Positions 16,262 through 27,465 of a stretch of 64,000 nt of DNA are shown one piece after another. The notes under the pieces were generated by a model. It ran no database searches. It saw only the letters and a list, made by a program, of their open reading frames with translations, and was not told where the DNA came from. This stretch comes from AC-32 sp963717475 (lineage in GTDB: Bacteria > Actinomycetota > Thermoleophilia > Gaiellales > Gaiellaceae). Numbering within the stretch: position 1 is the stretch's first letter; each line of letters begins with the position of its first letter. The DNA is taken from the NCBI GenBank assembly GCA_963717475.1, contig OY970337.1, positions 2,542,001-2,606,000 of the forward strand, read 5' to 3'. The position numbers were made by a program, and so were the translations under genes.

Positions 16262-17254
16262 TCAAACGGGGGCTGACGGCTCGGAGCCTTTCGGCAGGCG
16301 CGGGGCTACGCCGCGGCCGCTCTGCCAGAGGACGATCGCCGCTCCCGGTAGCGCGAGGGCCGTCGACAGCAGGAAGAAGAGGAAGCCGGTCGCGAAGGCC
16401 GGCTCCGCGGCGACTCCGAGGCCGCCGAGGAAGCTGACGAAGAACGACTCGCGCAGCGCGAAGCCGTTGATCGTGAAAGGCACGAGCATCACGAGGAAGA
16501 GCAGCGGTCCCATCACGAAGAACGGCCGCGGCGAGAGGTCGACGTGCACGGCCTCGGCGACGAGCCAGATCGTCAGGACACGGGCCGTCTGCAGCGCGAG
16601 GGTCACCGCGAACGCCGTCGCGAGCACGCGCCGGTCGCCGCGGTAGGAGTGAATGCCCTCGTAGACGGCGCGCACCGGTCGCTCGAGCCGGATCCGGCGC
16701 AGGACCGGTGCGACCCGCGCAAGGAGCGGCCGCGCCGAGCGGGCGAAGAGGAGCACGAAGACCGCGACCGCGGCGACGACGAAGCCGAGCTCGAGCCAGA
16801 GGTAGGCGCCGACGTCGTAGTGGCCCAGGGCAAGCACGAAGCCGATCGCCGCAAGGATGAGCGTCGCCGCGCCGCCGAGCACGCGCTCGAGCAGCACCGA
16901 GCCCGCGATGTCGCCGCCGCGGCCCGGGTGGCGCCGCGAGGTCTCGAAGATCCGGGTCGCGTCGCCGCCGAGCGAGGTCGGCAGCACCTGGCCGGCCGCG
17001 TACGAGACGAGGTAGGCGCGCGAGAGCCAGGCGAGGCTGTCGTCGATCCCACGGGCCCGCAAGAGCAGCCGCCAGCGCCAGGCAAGCGGCCAGATCGTCG
17101 CGTACAGGAGCCCGAGCGCCGCGGCGAAGTAGCCGATCCGCGCGTCGGCCAGGACGTGGCCCAGCTCGCCGAGGTCGATCTTCCAGATGAGGTACGCGGC
17201 GCACGCCGCAGTCACGAGCAGCGTGCCGCCGAACCGAAGCGCCCGTCTCCGCAT
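16262..17254 (-). CDS. UPF0104/lysylphosphatidylglycerol-synthetase-TM-like membrane protein
   Basis: The 330-residue protein has about eight hydrophobic helices and the family signatures AYLVSYAAGQVLPTSLGGDATRI and SVLLERVLGGAATLIL, followed near the end by VPFTINGFALRESFFVSF. These are typical of the UPF0104 (AglD/LPG-synthase TM) family, often found in glycolipid or polysaccharide loci and thought to move lipid-linked substrates. The start at ATG 17254 leaves a short gap to the divergent methyltransferase gene. It is transcribed opposite to its EPS neighbours. Confidence 0.8.
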   Translation of the reverse strand: MRRRALRFGGTLLVTAACAAYLIWKIDLGELGHVLADARIGYFAAALGLLYATIWPLAWRWRLLLRARGIDDSLAWLSRAYLVSYAAGQVLPTSLGGDATRIFETSRRHPGRGGDIAGSVLLERVLGGAATLILAAIGFVLALGHYDVGAYLWLELGFVVAAVAVFVLLFARSARPLLARVAPVLRRIRLERPVRAVYEGIHSYRGDRRVLATAFAVTLALQTARVLTIWLVAEAVHVDLSPRPFFVMGPLLFLVMLVPFTINGFALRESFFVSFLGGLGVAAEPAFATGFLFFLLSTALALPGAAIVLWQSGRGVAPRLPKGSEPSAPV

Positions 17255-17310
17255 GGAATCCACATCGGCGGCAGCCGGGCATCCCTCAAGTGAGTGACCG
17301 GCACCGCCGA

Positions 17311-17316
17311 TACCGT
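17311..17316 (+). promoter_or_regulatory. Predicted -10 box (leaderless)
   Basis: TACCGT is seven bases before ATG 17324, inside what would be coding if the upstream GTG 17294 were used. It therefore supports ATG 17324 as the start of the methyltransferase. Confidence 0.45.
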
Positions 17317-17323
17317 GGCCGAA

Positions 17324-18085
17324 ATGACCGTGACAGCACCGGCCACGGAACGGCAGCCGCACGCGATCCTCGACCACGAGTCGCGCCTGCTGAAGGCCCG
17401 CAAGATCGCGAGGCTCGTCGAGCGCGTCCGGCCGCTCGAGGGCGCGTCCCTGCTCGACATCGGCGCAGGCTCCGGCTACATCGCGAGCGCGCTCGCGGAG
17501 CTCGTCGGCCCGCAAGGCCGCGTCGCCGCCGCAGACGTGTATGACCAGCGCCGGACCAACGAGGGCTACGAGTTCGTCCAGGTCGACGGGACCGAGCTGC
17601 CGTTCGAGGACGGCTCCTTCGACGTCGTTCTCTCGAACCACGTGATCGAGCACGTCGGCGAGCCGCCCGACCAGCTCCACCACCTCCGGGAGGTCAGGCG
17701 CGTTCTCGGCCCCGGCGGCGTCTGCTACCTCGCCGTGCCGAACCGCTGGGGCCTGGTCGAGCCGCATTTCCGCCTGCCGTTCCTGAGCTGGGTCCCGCGC
17801 CGCTTCGCCGACCCCTACGTGCGTGTCGCTCGCCGCGGAACCCACTACGACTGTCTGCTCCCGACGCGCGGCCGGGCCGAGCGCCTCTTCGAAGAGGCGG
17901 GCTTCGAGCACGAGGAAGTGACGATTGCCGCGATGCGCGTCTACCGGGAGCTCGAGGACCTGAGCCTTCCGGTGCGGCTGCTGTGCGGGGCCCCGGCCCC
18001 GCTCCTGCGGTTGCTCGGGCCGGCGAATCCCACCATGATCTTCCTGCTCCAGCCCGTCGTAAAGGCGGCGGAAAGCGACCGTTAG
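17324..18085 (+). CDS. Class I SAM-dependent methyltransferase
   Basis: The 253-residue protein begins at ATG 17324; GTG 17294 is an alternative start adding ten residues. It has the class I fold motifs: LLDIGAGSGYIASALAE (motif I, SAM-binding), VAAADVYD, LPFEDGSFDVVLSNHVIEHV (motif IV region) and LGPGGVCYLAVPNRWG. It looks like the ubiE/Methyltransf_11 type. A polar glycan, lipid or quinone could be the substrate; the adjacent UDP-xylose synthase and other sugar genes favour sugar O-methylation, but this is only context. Confidence 0.85.
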   Translation: MTVTAPATERQPHAILDHESRLLKARKIARLVERVRPLEGASLLDIGAGSGYIASALAELVGPQGRVAAADVYDQRRTNEGYEFVQVDGTELPFEDGSFDVVLSNHVIEHVGEPPDQLHHLREVRRVLGPGGVCYLAVPNRWGLVEPHFRLPFLSWVPRRFADPYVRVARRGTHYDCLLPTRGRAERLFEEAGFEHEEVTIAAMRVYRELEDLSLPVRLLCGAPAPLLRLLGPANPTMIFLLQPVVKAAESDR

Positions 18086-18125
18086 GAGTTCGTAAGAGCC
18101 TCGGGGTTCCGGCCAAGACCGCGGC

Positions 18126-18131
18126 TAACAT
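18126..18131 (+). promoter_or_regulatory. Predicted -10 box (leaderless)
   Basis: TAACAT lies seven bases before ATG 18139, with no Shine-Dalgarno sequence. This fits a leaderless start for the UDP-glucuronate decarboxylase gene. Confidence 0.5.
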
Positions 18132-18138
18132 CCCCGAA

Positions 18139-19066
<928 letters not shown>

Positions 19067-19077
<11 letters not shown>

Positions 19078-20215
19078 AAGCAAGCTCAGCATCGCCCTGA
19101 TCGCAATCGTCCTGTCGGCTGTCGCGGCAAGCGCGAAGCCGGAGCCCGCCTTTGCATCCCGCGGGATGCTCGTCGGCATGTACGACCCGTCGCAGTCGTT
19201 CCTGGCGCCGTCGAGGTCGTTCGCGACGTTCGCCAACCTCCGCGTCCAGGTCCTGCGCATGGACCTGCTCTGGGGGCAGATCGTCGCCCAGAAGAAGCCG
19301 GCGCATCCGGGCGACCCGGCCGACCCGGCCTACAACTGGGGGCCATACGACGACTTCGTCAAGAACGCGGCCAAGAACCACATCCAGGTGCTGTTCACGA
19401 TCTACGGCACCCCGGGCTGGGCCAACGGCGGCAACAAGCCCAACCGTGCGCCCAAGCAGATGTCGAACCTGCGCCTGTTCGCCTCGGCGGCGGCGAAGCG
19501 CTACAGCGGCTCGTACAAGCTCGACGACGGGACGACGCTGCCGGCCGTCCGCAAGTGGATGGCGTGGAACGAGCCGAACAGCCCGGTCTTCCTGCGGCCG
19601 CAGTGGACGATCCTCGGTCCGCACAGGATCGTCCCCACCGCCGCGCGCACGTACGTGCAGATCTGCACCGCGGTCTGGGCCGGCGTCCACTCGACGCACG
19701 TCAAGGAGACCGTCGCCTGCGGCGGCACCGACCCGCACGGCAACAACCGGGCGCGGGGCAGCCGCCCGTCGATCGCGCCGCTGACGTTCCTGGCGTACCT
19801 CAAGCGCTACGGGCTGTCGGGCCGCCACTTCGACGTCTACGCGCACCATCCGTACTACAGCCGCCCGAACGAGAGCCCGACGACGATGCCGAAGTCGAAG
19901 ACGGCCGTCACGCTCGCGAACCTCAACGTGCTGATCAAGCAGCTCACGCGCGAGTACGGGCACAAGACGCTCTGGATCACGGAGTACGGCTACCAGACGC
20001 GGCCGCCCGACCGGCACTTCGGGGTCTCGTGGGCGAAGCAGGCGAAGTACCTCTCGCAGGCGTACTCGATCGCGCGCCGGAATCCACGCATCGGGCTGAT
20101 GACGTGGTTCCTCCTGCGCGACGAGAAGCGGCTCGCAGGCTGGCAGTCCGGCCTCGAGACGTACGGCGGGAAGAAGAAGCCCGCGTACTACGCCTTCCGG
20201 CGCCTGCCACACTAG
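19067..20215 (+). CDS. Secreted clan-A-like glycoside hydrolase
   Basis: The 382-residue protein starts at TTG 19067 (GGAAGGGAG just upstream) and has a signal peptide ending near AVAASAKPEPAFAS. The remainder is a TIM-barrel with MAWNEPN (acid/base E about residue 169) and LWITEYGYQ (nucleophile E about residue 306), the two glutamates that define clan GH-A (for example GH5, GH39). YTxPxWANGG-like and HHPYYSRP strands also fit. It probably cuts the secreted polymer or acts in its release. It overlaps the UXS gene by 11 bases. The GH family number is not certain. Confidence 0.8.
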
Positions 20216-20219
20216 AGGC

Positions 20220-21749
20220 GTGGCTATACGGACACCGCAGCGGGGGAGGGGCAGAATCCCCGCCCCCGCCGCGGACGTCCGCGAGGCGCCTGAGCGGATT
20301 CCCGTCGACATCCGCTCGCGGCGCCCGTTCTTCCTGACGAACAGCCAGCTGACGGCCGCGGCGCGACGCCTTGCGAGCATCGCGGTCCTGGTTGCGCTCG
20401 ACCTGGGCGGCCTCGTCCTCGGGCTCTACGCGGCGCTCGTCACGCGGGAGCTCTACTACGGCGGCCCGGTGCTGTGGGGCTTCGTCTGGCGGGTCGAGAC
20501 CGACTGGCTCCCATTCCTGATGCTCGTGACGGTGCTCGTCTTCTCGCAGGCGGAGCTCTACGCCGAGCGGGAGCGGCGGCCGGGTTTCGGGCGCGTCCTG
20601 TCGTCGCTCGTGCTGGTCGCGCTGATCACGCTCGCGTTCGGCCTCGGCACCGGCCACAAGTTCACGACCTACGGCCTGATTCCGACCGCGGTGCTCTTCT
20701 CGGCGGTGGCGATCTCGGCTCTCCGCGGCAGCTATGACGCGGTCACGCAGGAGGTCCTGCACGCGCTCGGCACTCGCCGGCATGCGCTGCTCGCGGGCAC
20801 GGGCGAGAGCCTCGCCGACCTCCACCGCGCGCTCGGCTCGCGCCGGAGCGGAATCGACTACGAGTTCGTCGGGGCGATCGCGCCGAGCGCGGACGGCGTC
20901 GACCTGCCGGTCCTCGGCGACCTGCGCGACCTGCCGGTCGTCCTCGCCGACACGCGAGTCGACGAGCTGATCGTCACCGACAGCGACTTCAGCGAGCGCG
21001 AGCTGCTCGAGATCGTCGCGCACGCGCACCGCTGCGGCGTCAACGTCCGCATCGCGCCGAAGGCGACCGAGCTGCTGCGCCAACGCCCGCAGTTCATCCC
21101 CGGCCAGGGCGTGCCGCTCTTCGAGCTGCGTCCACCCGCGTTCGTCGGCCTCGACTGGTTCGTCAAGCGCGGGTTCGACCTGGTCGCCTCCTCGCTCGTG
21201 CTCGCCGTCGGCCTACCCCTGTGGCTGCTGATCGCGGCCGCGGTGAAGCTGACCTCGAAGGGCCCGGTCTTCTACCGCGACGAGCGGATCGGCCTCGGCG
21301 AGCAGCCGTTCGGGATGCTCAAGTTCCGGACGATGTACGCGGACGCGCAGGCGCACCAGGCCGAGCTCGAGGCGGAGAACGAGGCCGACGGGCCGCTCTT
21401 CAAGATCCGCGAGGACCCGCGTGTGACGCCGGTCGGCGCCGTCCTGCGCCGCTTCTCGCTCGACGAGGTCCCGCAGGTCTGGAACGTGCTCAGCGGCGAG
21501 ATGAGCCTCGTCGGGCCGCGGCCGCTGCCGCTGCGCGACTACGCGCTGCTCGAGGCCTGGCACCGCAAGCGCTACCTCGTGCTGCCGGGGATCACCGGCC
21601 TCTGGCAGATCTCGGGCCGCTCGAACCTCGGCTTCGACGACCTCGTCCGGCTGGACTTCTACTACCTCGAGAACTGGTCGATCTGGCTCGACATCTCGAT
21701 CCTGCTGAAGACGGTGCCTGCGGTGCTGCGCGGCCGGGGCGCCTACTAG
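20220..21749 (+). CDS. Polyprenyl glycosylphosphotransferase, long WbaP-like
   Basis: The 509-residue product has four to five N-terminal membrane helices (residues about 35-170), a central Rossmann-like domain (HALLAGTGESLADLHRALG, about 185-300), and the C-terminal sugar transferase domain with FVKRGFDLVASSLVLAVGLP, GPVFYRDERIGLGEQPFGML, DEVPQVWNVLSGEMSLVGPR and LPGITGLWQISGRS. This is the classic long initiating enzyme. With the short form at 5443, two initiating phosphotransferases are present, which suggests either two glycans or a duplicated pathway. Confidence 0.92.
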   Translation: MAIRTPQRGRGRIPAPAADVREAPERIPVDIRSRRPFFLTNSQLTAAARRLASIAVLVALDLGGLVLGLYAALVTRELYYGGPVLWGFVWRVETDWLPFLMLVTVLVFSQAELYAERERRPGFGRVLSSLVLVALITLAFGLGTGHKFTTYGLIPTAVLFSAVAISALRGSYDAVTQEVLHALGTRRHALLAGTGESLADLHRALGSRRSGIDYEFVGAIAPSADGVDLPVLGDLRDLPVVLADTRVDELIVTDSDFSERELLEIVAHAHRCGVNVRIAPKATELLRQRPQFIPGQGVPLFELRPPAFVGLDWFVKRGFDLVASSLVLAVGLPLWLLIAAAVKLTSKGPVFYRDERIGLGEQPFGMLKFRTMYADAQAHQAELEAENEADGPLFKIREDPRVTPVGAVLRRFSLDEVPQVWNVLSGEMSLVGPRPLPLRDYALLEAWHRKRYLVLPGITGLWQISGRSNLGFDDLVRLDFYYLENWSIWLDISILLKTVPAVLRGRGAY

Positions 21750-22609
21750 TGCCGGTTCTCGTCACGGGGCCGGCGGGCTTCGTCGGGGGGCACCTGCGCG
21801 CGGAGCTCGGCGAGGCGTTCGTCCCGTACGAGGGGGACGTCCTCGACGCGGAAGCGCTGCAGGCGGCCCTCCGCGGCGCCGACGCCGTCGTCCACCTTGC
21901 GGCCGAGTCGTCGGTCGCGGCCTCCTGGGAGGACGCGTTCCGCTCCTGGCGGGTGAACGTCGACGGCACGGTCAACGTGCTCTCGGCGGTTCGCTCTCAA
22001 AGCCCGCAGGCGAGAGTCGTTTTCTCGTCCACCTGCGAGGTCTACGGCAACGCGACCCGGATCCCGACTCCGGAGGACGAGCGGGTCTCGCCGGTCTCTC
22101 CGTATGCAGCGAGCAAGGCCGCTGCGGAGCTCGCGTGCGGCGTCTCCGGGCTCGACGTCGTCGTGGCGCGGGCGACGAACCATGAGGGCCCGGGGCGCGA
22201 CGACCGGTTCGCGATCGGCTCCTGGACGCGCCAGATCGCCCGGCTGGAAGCCGAGGGCGGCGGTACGCTCCGCGTCGGTGACCTCTCTGCGGAACGCGAC
22301 ATCCTCGACGTGCGCGACGTCTGCCGCGCCTACCGGCTGCTGCTCGACACGCTCGGTGCCGGCCGGCACGTACAACATCGCGTCGGGCCGGGCGGTGACG
22401 ATGGCGCAGGTCGTGGATCAGCTGGTCTCGCTCGCCCGCGTGCCCGTGCGCGTCGAGCGCGACGAGAGCCGCGTGCGCCCGGCCGACGTCCCACGGCTGT
22501 CGGGCGATCCCGCCCGCCTGCGCGCCGCGACCGGCTGGAGCCCCGAGATCCCGCTCGAGCGGACGCTCGCCGACACGCTCGAGGCCGCGCGCGAGATGGA
22601 GCCCGTTTC

Positions 22610-22613
<4 letters not shown>
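21749..22613 (+). CDS. rmd: GDP-6-deoxy-D-mannose reductase-like (RMD), one apparent frameshift
   Basis: GTG 21749 overlaps the previous stop by one base and gives VPVLVTGPAGFVGGHLRAEL, a nucleotide-binding SDR start. VHLAAESSVAASWEDAF, SPYAASKAAAEL (Y-x3-K) and ARATNHEGPG follow. At about 22358-22366 the frame changes: TYNIASGRAVTMAQVVDQLV, VRPADVPRLSGDPARLR and TGWSPEIPLERTLADTLEAA are read one base later, to a stop that overlaps gmd. A single extra C/G in GCCGGCCGGC explains it. RMD reduces the product of Gmd to GDP-D-rhamnose, and gmd is the next gene, so the assignment fits well. A related epimerase is possible. Confidence 0.75.
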
Positions 22614-23595
<982 letters not shown>

Positions 23596-23599
<4 letters not shown>

Positions 23600-24291
23600 C
23601 CGCTCACGGCGACGCCCTCGAGCGTCGTCGCGACCACGTTCAGGCCCGGAACTCGCTCGAGCGCGGAGCTCACCGACCAGACGGCCCGGGGCGGACCGCC
23701 GAGCACGAGCGGGAGCATGTGCGCCCGCCGAAGCTCGCGCACCTCGAAGCCGTGCCGCTCGAAAAGCGCGCGGGCCGAACCCAGCGTGTAGACGCGGTCG
23801 TCCGGCAGTTGGCCGTGGTAGTAGGCGCCGAGGAGCCTCGCGACCTTCTCCGTGTAGGACCAACGGTTCGGCAGGTTGTAGAGGTAGAAGGTCCCGCCCG
23901 GTCGAAGCACGCGCCGTAGCTCCTCGAGGCTTCCGTCTGGATCCCGCACGTGCTCGAGTACGCCGCAGCTGAGGACGGCATCGAAGGTCGCGTCGCCGAA
24001 GGGCAACTTAACCGGGTCGGCGCTCGAGTGCGCCTGCAGCTCGGGGTAGCGCTCGAGCGGGCGCACCCCGGGCGGCAGGTCGGTGCGGTACTCGAATGGC
24101 GTCACGTCGACGCCGCCGTCGGCGAGCAGCTTGGCTACCTGGCCGAAGCCGGTACCCCAGTCGAGCACGGGGCCGGACTGCTCGGCGGCGATCCTGCGCG
24201 CAATCATCCTGTACTGCGCCATCTGCGGCTCAGAGAGGACATGCGCGTCCGAACGTCCAATCAAGCCGAGACCCCGGGGTTGGTTGGACAC
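23596..24291 (-). CDS. Class I SAM-dependent methyltransferase
   Basis: The 231-residue product begins at GTG 24291 with MSNQPRGLGLIGRSDAHVLSEPQ. Motif I is VLDWGTGFGQVAKLLAD, then FEYRTDLPPG, LPFGDATFDAVLSCGVLEHV and LRPGGTFYLYNLPN. These are the standard class I positions. It is convergent with gmd. A TAACGT hexamer lies eight bases before the start. It could methylate a sugar, a lipid or a quinone; the glycan locus favours the first. Confidence 0.82.
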
Positions 24292-24299
24292 GTTCCGCG

Positions 24300-24305
24300 A
24301 CGTTA
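24300..24305 (-). promoter_or_regulatory. Predicted -10 box
   Basis: TAACGT on the minus strand lies eight bases before GTG 24291. The spacing is one or two bases longer than in the other leaderless examples here, so this is a weaker case. Confidence 0.35.
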
Positions 24306-24673
24306 ACAGAGCCGTCGCGCAACTTGGACCCCGCTAGCGGAGATCGCGCACACCCTTTCGAGCTGATCCCGAAGAGGCGTCAACGAGCACACGATCGCCG
24401 CCGCATGCAGCGACGGCTGCGCGCACGAGATCAACCTGCTCAGCCGGGGTGTCGAGGAGTAAGCACCAAGTCCCCGAGAGGCCCGATCTCGATCGTGACC
24501 CGCGCGGTACGTGCTGACGAGAGCCAGCAAAGGAACGACAGGAGCGCTTGATCGCGACGTCCTCCAGTCGCCCAAAGCAAGGGTCCTTGTCGTGCGCGGA
24601 GGAGCGATCCGCGCCGTCGGGTACGCGGTTCGGGATCGGCCTCGCGGGCGTCGGGCGGAGGCGGCTCGTCGCC
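24306..24673 (+). other. Intergenic stretch without a recognisable gene
   Basis: Between the methyltransferase promoter and the gmd remnant I see no frame with convincing protein character. A minus-strand frame across 24334-24741 contains one protein-like stretch (LLLDTPAEQVDLVRAAVAAC) but no start context and no known family; it may be the debris of a lost gene. The stretch is consistent with DNA that decayed after the rearrangement that duplicated gmd. Confidence 0.5.
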
Positions 24674-25025
24674 CACAACTCGCCTCGGCGCGGACTCGAT
24701 TCGCCACCCGCAAGATCACCGACGGGGGTCGCGCGGATCAAGCTCGGGCTAGCTGACGAGCTGCGGCTCGGGAACCGGGAGTCCCAGCGCGACTGGGGCT
24801 TCGCCGGCCCACGCGGGCCTCGACTGGGAGCAGCACGTTGTCACCGACCCTGCCTTCCTGCGGCCCGCCGAGGTCGACCACCTCGTCGGCGACCCGGCGA
24901 AAGCGCGGACGGAGCTCGGCTGGGAGCCGAAGACGTCGTTCTCCGAGCTCGTCGAGTCGGTGGTCGACGCGGACCTCGACCGCCTGTCGGCCGCCGGCGT
25001 CAGGGCGACAGAGTCGCCCTCATAG
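24674..25025 (+). pseudogene. Truncated, internally deleted copy of gmd
   Basis: From HNSPRRGLD onward the DNA closely matches the 3' third of the intact gmd at 22610-23599, including KITDG, RIKLGLADELRLGNRES, DWGFAG and then GLDWEQHVVTDPAFLRPAEV and SFSELVESVVDADLDR. Three lesions are visible: the 5' two thirds are missing, an extra G occurs in the run after KITD (GACGGGGG instead of GACGGGG), and about 110 bases corresponding to 23279-23388 are deleted between two similar CTTCGCCGGC/CTTCGGCC words. The similarity is high, so the duplication is fairly recent. It ends at a TAG three bases past the stop of the convergent FkbM gene. Confidence 0.85.
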
Positions 25026-25853
25026 AACAGGCCTCAGCCCCCAGAGGAGCCCAGCGCCGAAGCGAGGCTTGCTGACGCCGGCGAAGACGGTAAAGCCGGC
25101 GTCGCGAAGCGCGGCTGCCGCCGCGGCTTGGGGATCCTCATCCGGGCAGCCTCGCACGTGGTACTCGAGAACGACAGCTTTCGCGCCGATTCGGGCGAAG
25201 CGCTCGTCGGCCAGGATCGGCCATTCGCCGCCCTCGATGTCCATCTTGAGCCAGTCGATCTCTGCGAGGTACGGGAAGACGTCGACCGCCTCGATCTCTC
25301 CGCTCTCGCTCGGCTCGAACGTTGCGGTAGTCCAATCGCCTCCTGCTGCTCGCGCTCGGCCGGCTCGCTCGGCCGCGACGTAACGTACGAGCCGCCAGCG
25401 TTCGGCCAGGTCGTTGGCCGCGATGGCCCGCTCGTGAACCGCCGCGTTGCCCTGGTCAGGCTCGAAAGCCACGACCTGCGCATCGGGGTAATTCGCGAAG
25501 ACCCACGCGCCGAATGCGCCGATGTTCGCGCCGAGATCGGCAACGCGAAGCGGCCGCAGCGCATTCAGCGATGATGCGACTGGATCGGGCGGGGCGTACT
25601 CGCGCTGTGAGAACACCTCGTCGAGCACCATCAGATCCGCCGTGTGATGCCGCACGGAGACGCGGACGTCCGAGTGCCGTAGTCGGTAGGTCTCGACAGT
25701 CGCACGCCGCCTCAGCTCGTTGGCCGCAAAGCGCCGCGAGTCGGCGACGAGTGCTGCGCGGAGCGCGTACGTCACCCGCAGAACTGCAGGGCTGCGCGTA
25801 AGCAGGCGGAGGCCGGGGAGTGTCGCCGCGCGTCGGACGAGTCGGAGCAGCAT
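25020..25853 (-). CDS. FkbM-type SAM-dependent methyltransferase
   Basis: The 277-residue protein, from ATG 25853, has an N-terminal helical part and the FkbM core: VADLGANIGAFGAWVFANYP (motif I), VVAFEPDQGNAAVHERAIAA, TTATFEPS, DWLKMDIEGGEWPIL and AVVLEYHVRGCPDED. The KMDIEGGE motif and FEPD after motif I are characteristic of this family, which O-methylates sugars and natural products. It is one of three FkbM-like enzymes in the window. Its 3' end overlaps the gmd remnant. Confidence 0.85.
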   Translation of the reverse strand: MLLRLVRRAATLPGLRLLTRSPAVLRVTYALRAALVADSRRFAANELRRRATVETYRLRHSDVRVSVRHHTADLMVLDEVFSQREYAPPDPVASSLNALRPLRVADLGANIGAFGAWVFANYPDAQVVAFEPDQGNAAVHERAIAANDLAERWRLVRYVAAERAGRARAAGGDWTTATFEPSESGEIEAVDVFPYLAEIDWLKMDIEGGEWPILADERFARIGAKAVVLEYHVRGCPDEDPQAAAAAALRDAGFTVFAGVSKPRFGAGLLWGLRPVL

Positions 25854-25956
25854 GGGTCTGGCGAGGGAGGGGCCGCGAGTATGCCGTAACGGGTGGCGGG
25901 CGACGTGTCCGCCAGAATGGTCTGCGGTGGATGGACGAGCCGACGACGAACGGGGC

Positions 25957-27465
25957 GTGACCGGGATCGCATACGGAGCGCCGCACGCCGACGAGCTCGG
26001 CGTTCCTCCGGATCCAGTCGATCTCCTCGACACGTCCACGGCCGGCGGAAAGGTGATCCGCGGGGGCGCGCTCCGCATCTCCGGCTACATCGCCGGCACC
26101 GGCCTGGCGACCGTGACCGCCGCCATCCTCACGCGCTACCTCGGCGTCGTCGACTGGGGCCGCTACGTGACCGTCATCTCGCTCGTCGCGATGGTGTCCG
26201 GCCTGAGCGACGTGGGGCTGTCGGCAATCGGGGTGCGCGAGTACTCGACGCTCGACCCTGGACGGCGCGGGAGCTTCATTCAGAACCTGCTCGGGATCAG
26301 GGTCGTCATTGCGAGCGTCGGCGTGGCCGCCGCCACGGCCTTCGCCGTCGTGGCCGGCTACGGGGGTGTGCTCGTGGTCGGAACGGTGGTAGCCGGTGTC
26401 GGCGTCCTGATCACTGTCCTGCAGCAGACGCTCGCCGTTCCGCTGATGGCGGCGCTGCGGCTCGGATGGATCACCACGCTCGATCTCGTCCGCAACGCAC
26501 TGATGGTCACGCTCGTCGTGATTCTCGCCGCCGCCGGCGCGGGCCTGATCCCGATCTTCGCCGCGGCGGTCCCTGTGGCAATCGTCGTGCTCGGAGCGAA
26601 CGTCGTCCTCGTCCGGAGGCAGGTGCCGCTGCGGCCGGCTTTCGAGCGAGCCGAATGGTCCCGCGTCGTGCGTCTCTCCGTCACGTACGCAGCTGCGACT
26701 GCCGTCGGCACGATCTACCTTCTCATCACCGTCGTTCTCACGTCACTCGTCGGCACGAGCCACGAGACCGGGTATTACGGCATCTCCTTTCGCATCTTCC
26801 TCGTCGTCGTGAACATCCCCGTGCTCATCGTCACGTCGGCCTTGCCCGTCCTCGCACGCGCCGCTCGAGACGATCCGAAGCGGCTGTCGTACGCGCTCCA
26901 GCGGCTGCTCGAGATCGGAGCGATTCTGGGGGTGTGGATCGCGCTTGTCCTGATCTTCGGAGCGAAGGTCGCCATCGGCATCGTCGGCGGACGCGAGTAC
27001 GCACCGGCTGTCGGCGTGCTCCAGATCCAGAGCGTCGCGATCATCGGGACCTTCATCGCCTTCACGCTGGGATTCGTGCTTCTCTCGCTCGGCCAGAGCC
27101 GGGCGCTCCTGATCGCAAATGTGCTCGCCCTCGCGCTCAGCATCACGTTGACCCTCGCACTGGTGCCTTCGGTAGGCGCAAAGGGTGCTGCAGCGGCGAC
27201 CGTCGCCGGTGAGTTCGCGCTGGCGCTCTTCTACGGGGTCGCGCTGTTCGGCCGGAGGCTCGTCTCCGGTGTATCCGGACGTTTCGTCGGCCCGGTCGCT
27301 CTCGCGGCGGCACCGGCGGCGGCCCTGGTGCTCATCCCGGGCCTACGCGACATCCCGCTCGTGCTCGCGGCGACGGCCGTGTACTTCGCCGTTCTCGCTG
27401 CCCTGGGCGCGATCCCGGCCGAGCTCCGGGCTGCGTTCTCGGAAGTGGTGCGGGCCCGAACTTGA
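25957..27465 (+). CDS. Wzx-type polysaccharide flippase (MOP superfamily)
   Basis: The roughly 502-residue protein has twelve to fourteen hydrophobic segments, starting with GGALRISGYIAGTGLATVTA and TRYLGVVDWGRYVTVISLVA, a typical Wzx/RfbX entry in which the first helices are followed by a short loop with a YxTVISL-like motif. ETGYYGISFRIFLVVVNIPV in the middle also fits. It would flip lipid-linked repeat units across the membrane. GTG 25957 is chosen, but GTG 25927 is also possible. It is translationally coupled (TTGA) to the following glycosyltransferase. Confidence 0.85.
   Translation: MTGIAYGAPHADELGVPPDPVDLLDTSTAGGKVIRGGALRISGYIAGTGLATVTAAILTRYLGVVDWGRYVTVISLVAMVSGLSDVGLSAIGVREYSTLDPGRRGSFIQNLLGIRVVIASVGVAAATAFAVVAGYGGVLVVGTVVAGVGVLITVLQQTLAVPLMAALRLGWITTLDLVRNALMVTLVVILAAAGAGLIPIFAAAVPVAIVVLGANVVLVRRQVPLRPAFERAEWSRVVRLSVTYAAATAVGTIYLLITVVLTSLVGTSHETGYYGISFRIFLVVVNIPVLIVTSALPVLARAARDDPKRLSYALQRLLEIGAILGVWIALVLIFGAKVAIGIVGGREYAPAVGVLQIQSVAIIGTFIAFTLGFVLLSLGQSRALLIANVLALALSITLTLALVPSVGAKGAAAATVAGEFALALFYGVALFGRRLVSGVSGRFVGPVALAAAPAAALVLIPGLRDIPLVLAATAVYFAVLAALGAIPAELRAAFSEVVRART

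Noticed and set aside
24334..24741. Minus-strand frame in the gap before the gmd copy
   Set aside because: Only one short stretch looks protein-like, and it overlaps the gmd remnant; no start signal or family could be found.
24548..25075. Plus-strand 175-codon frame over the gmd copy
   Set aside because: It mixes the frame of the gmd remnant with out-of-frame translation after the deletion, so it is not a gene.
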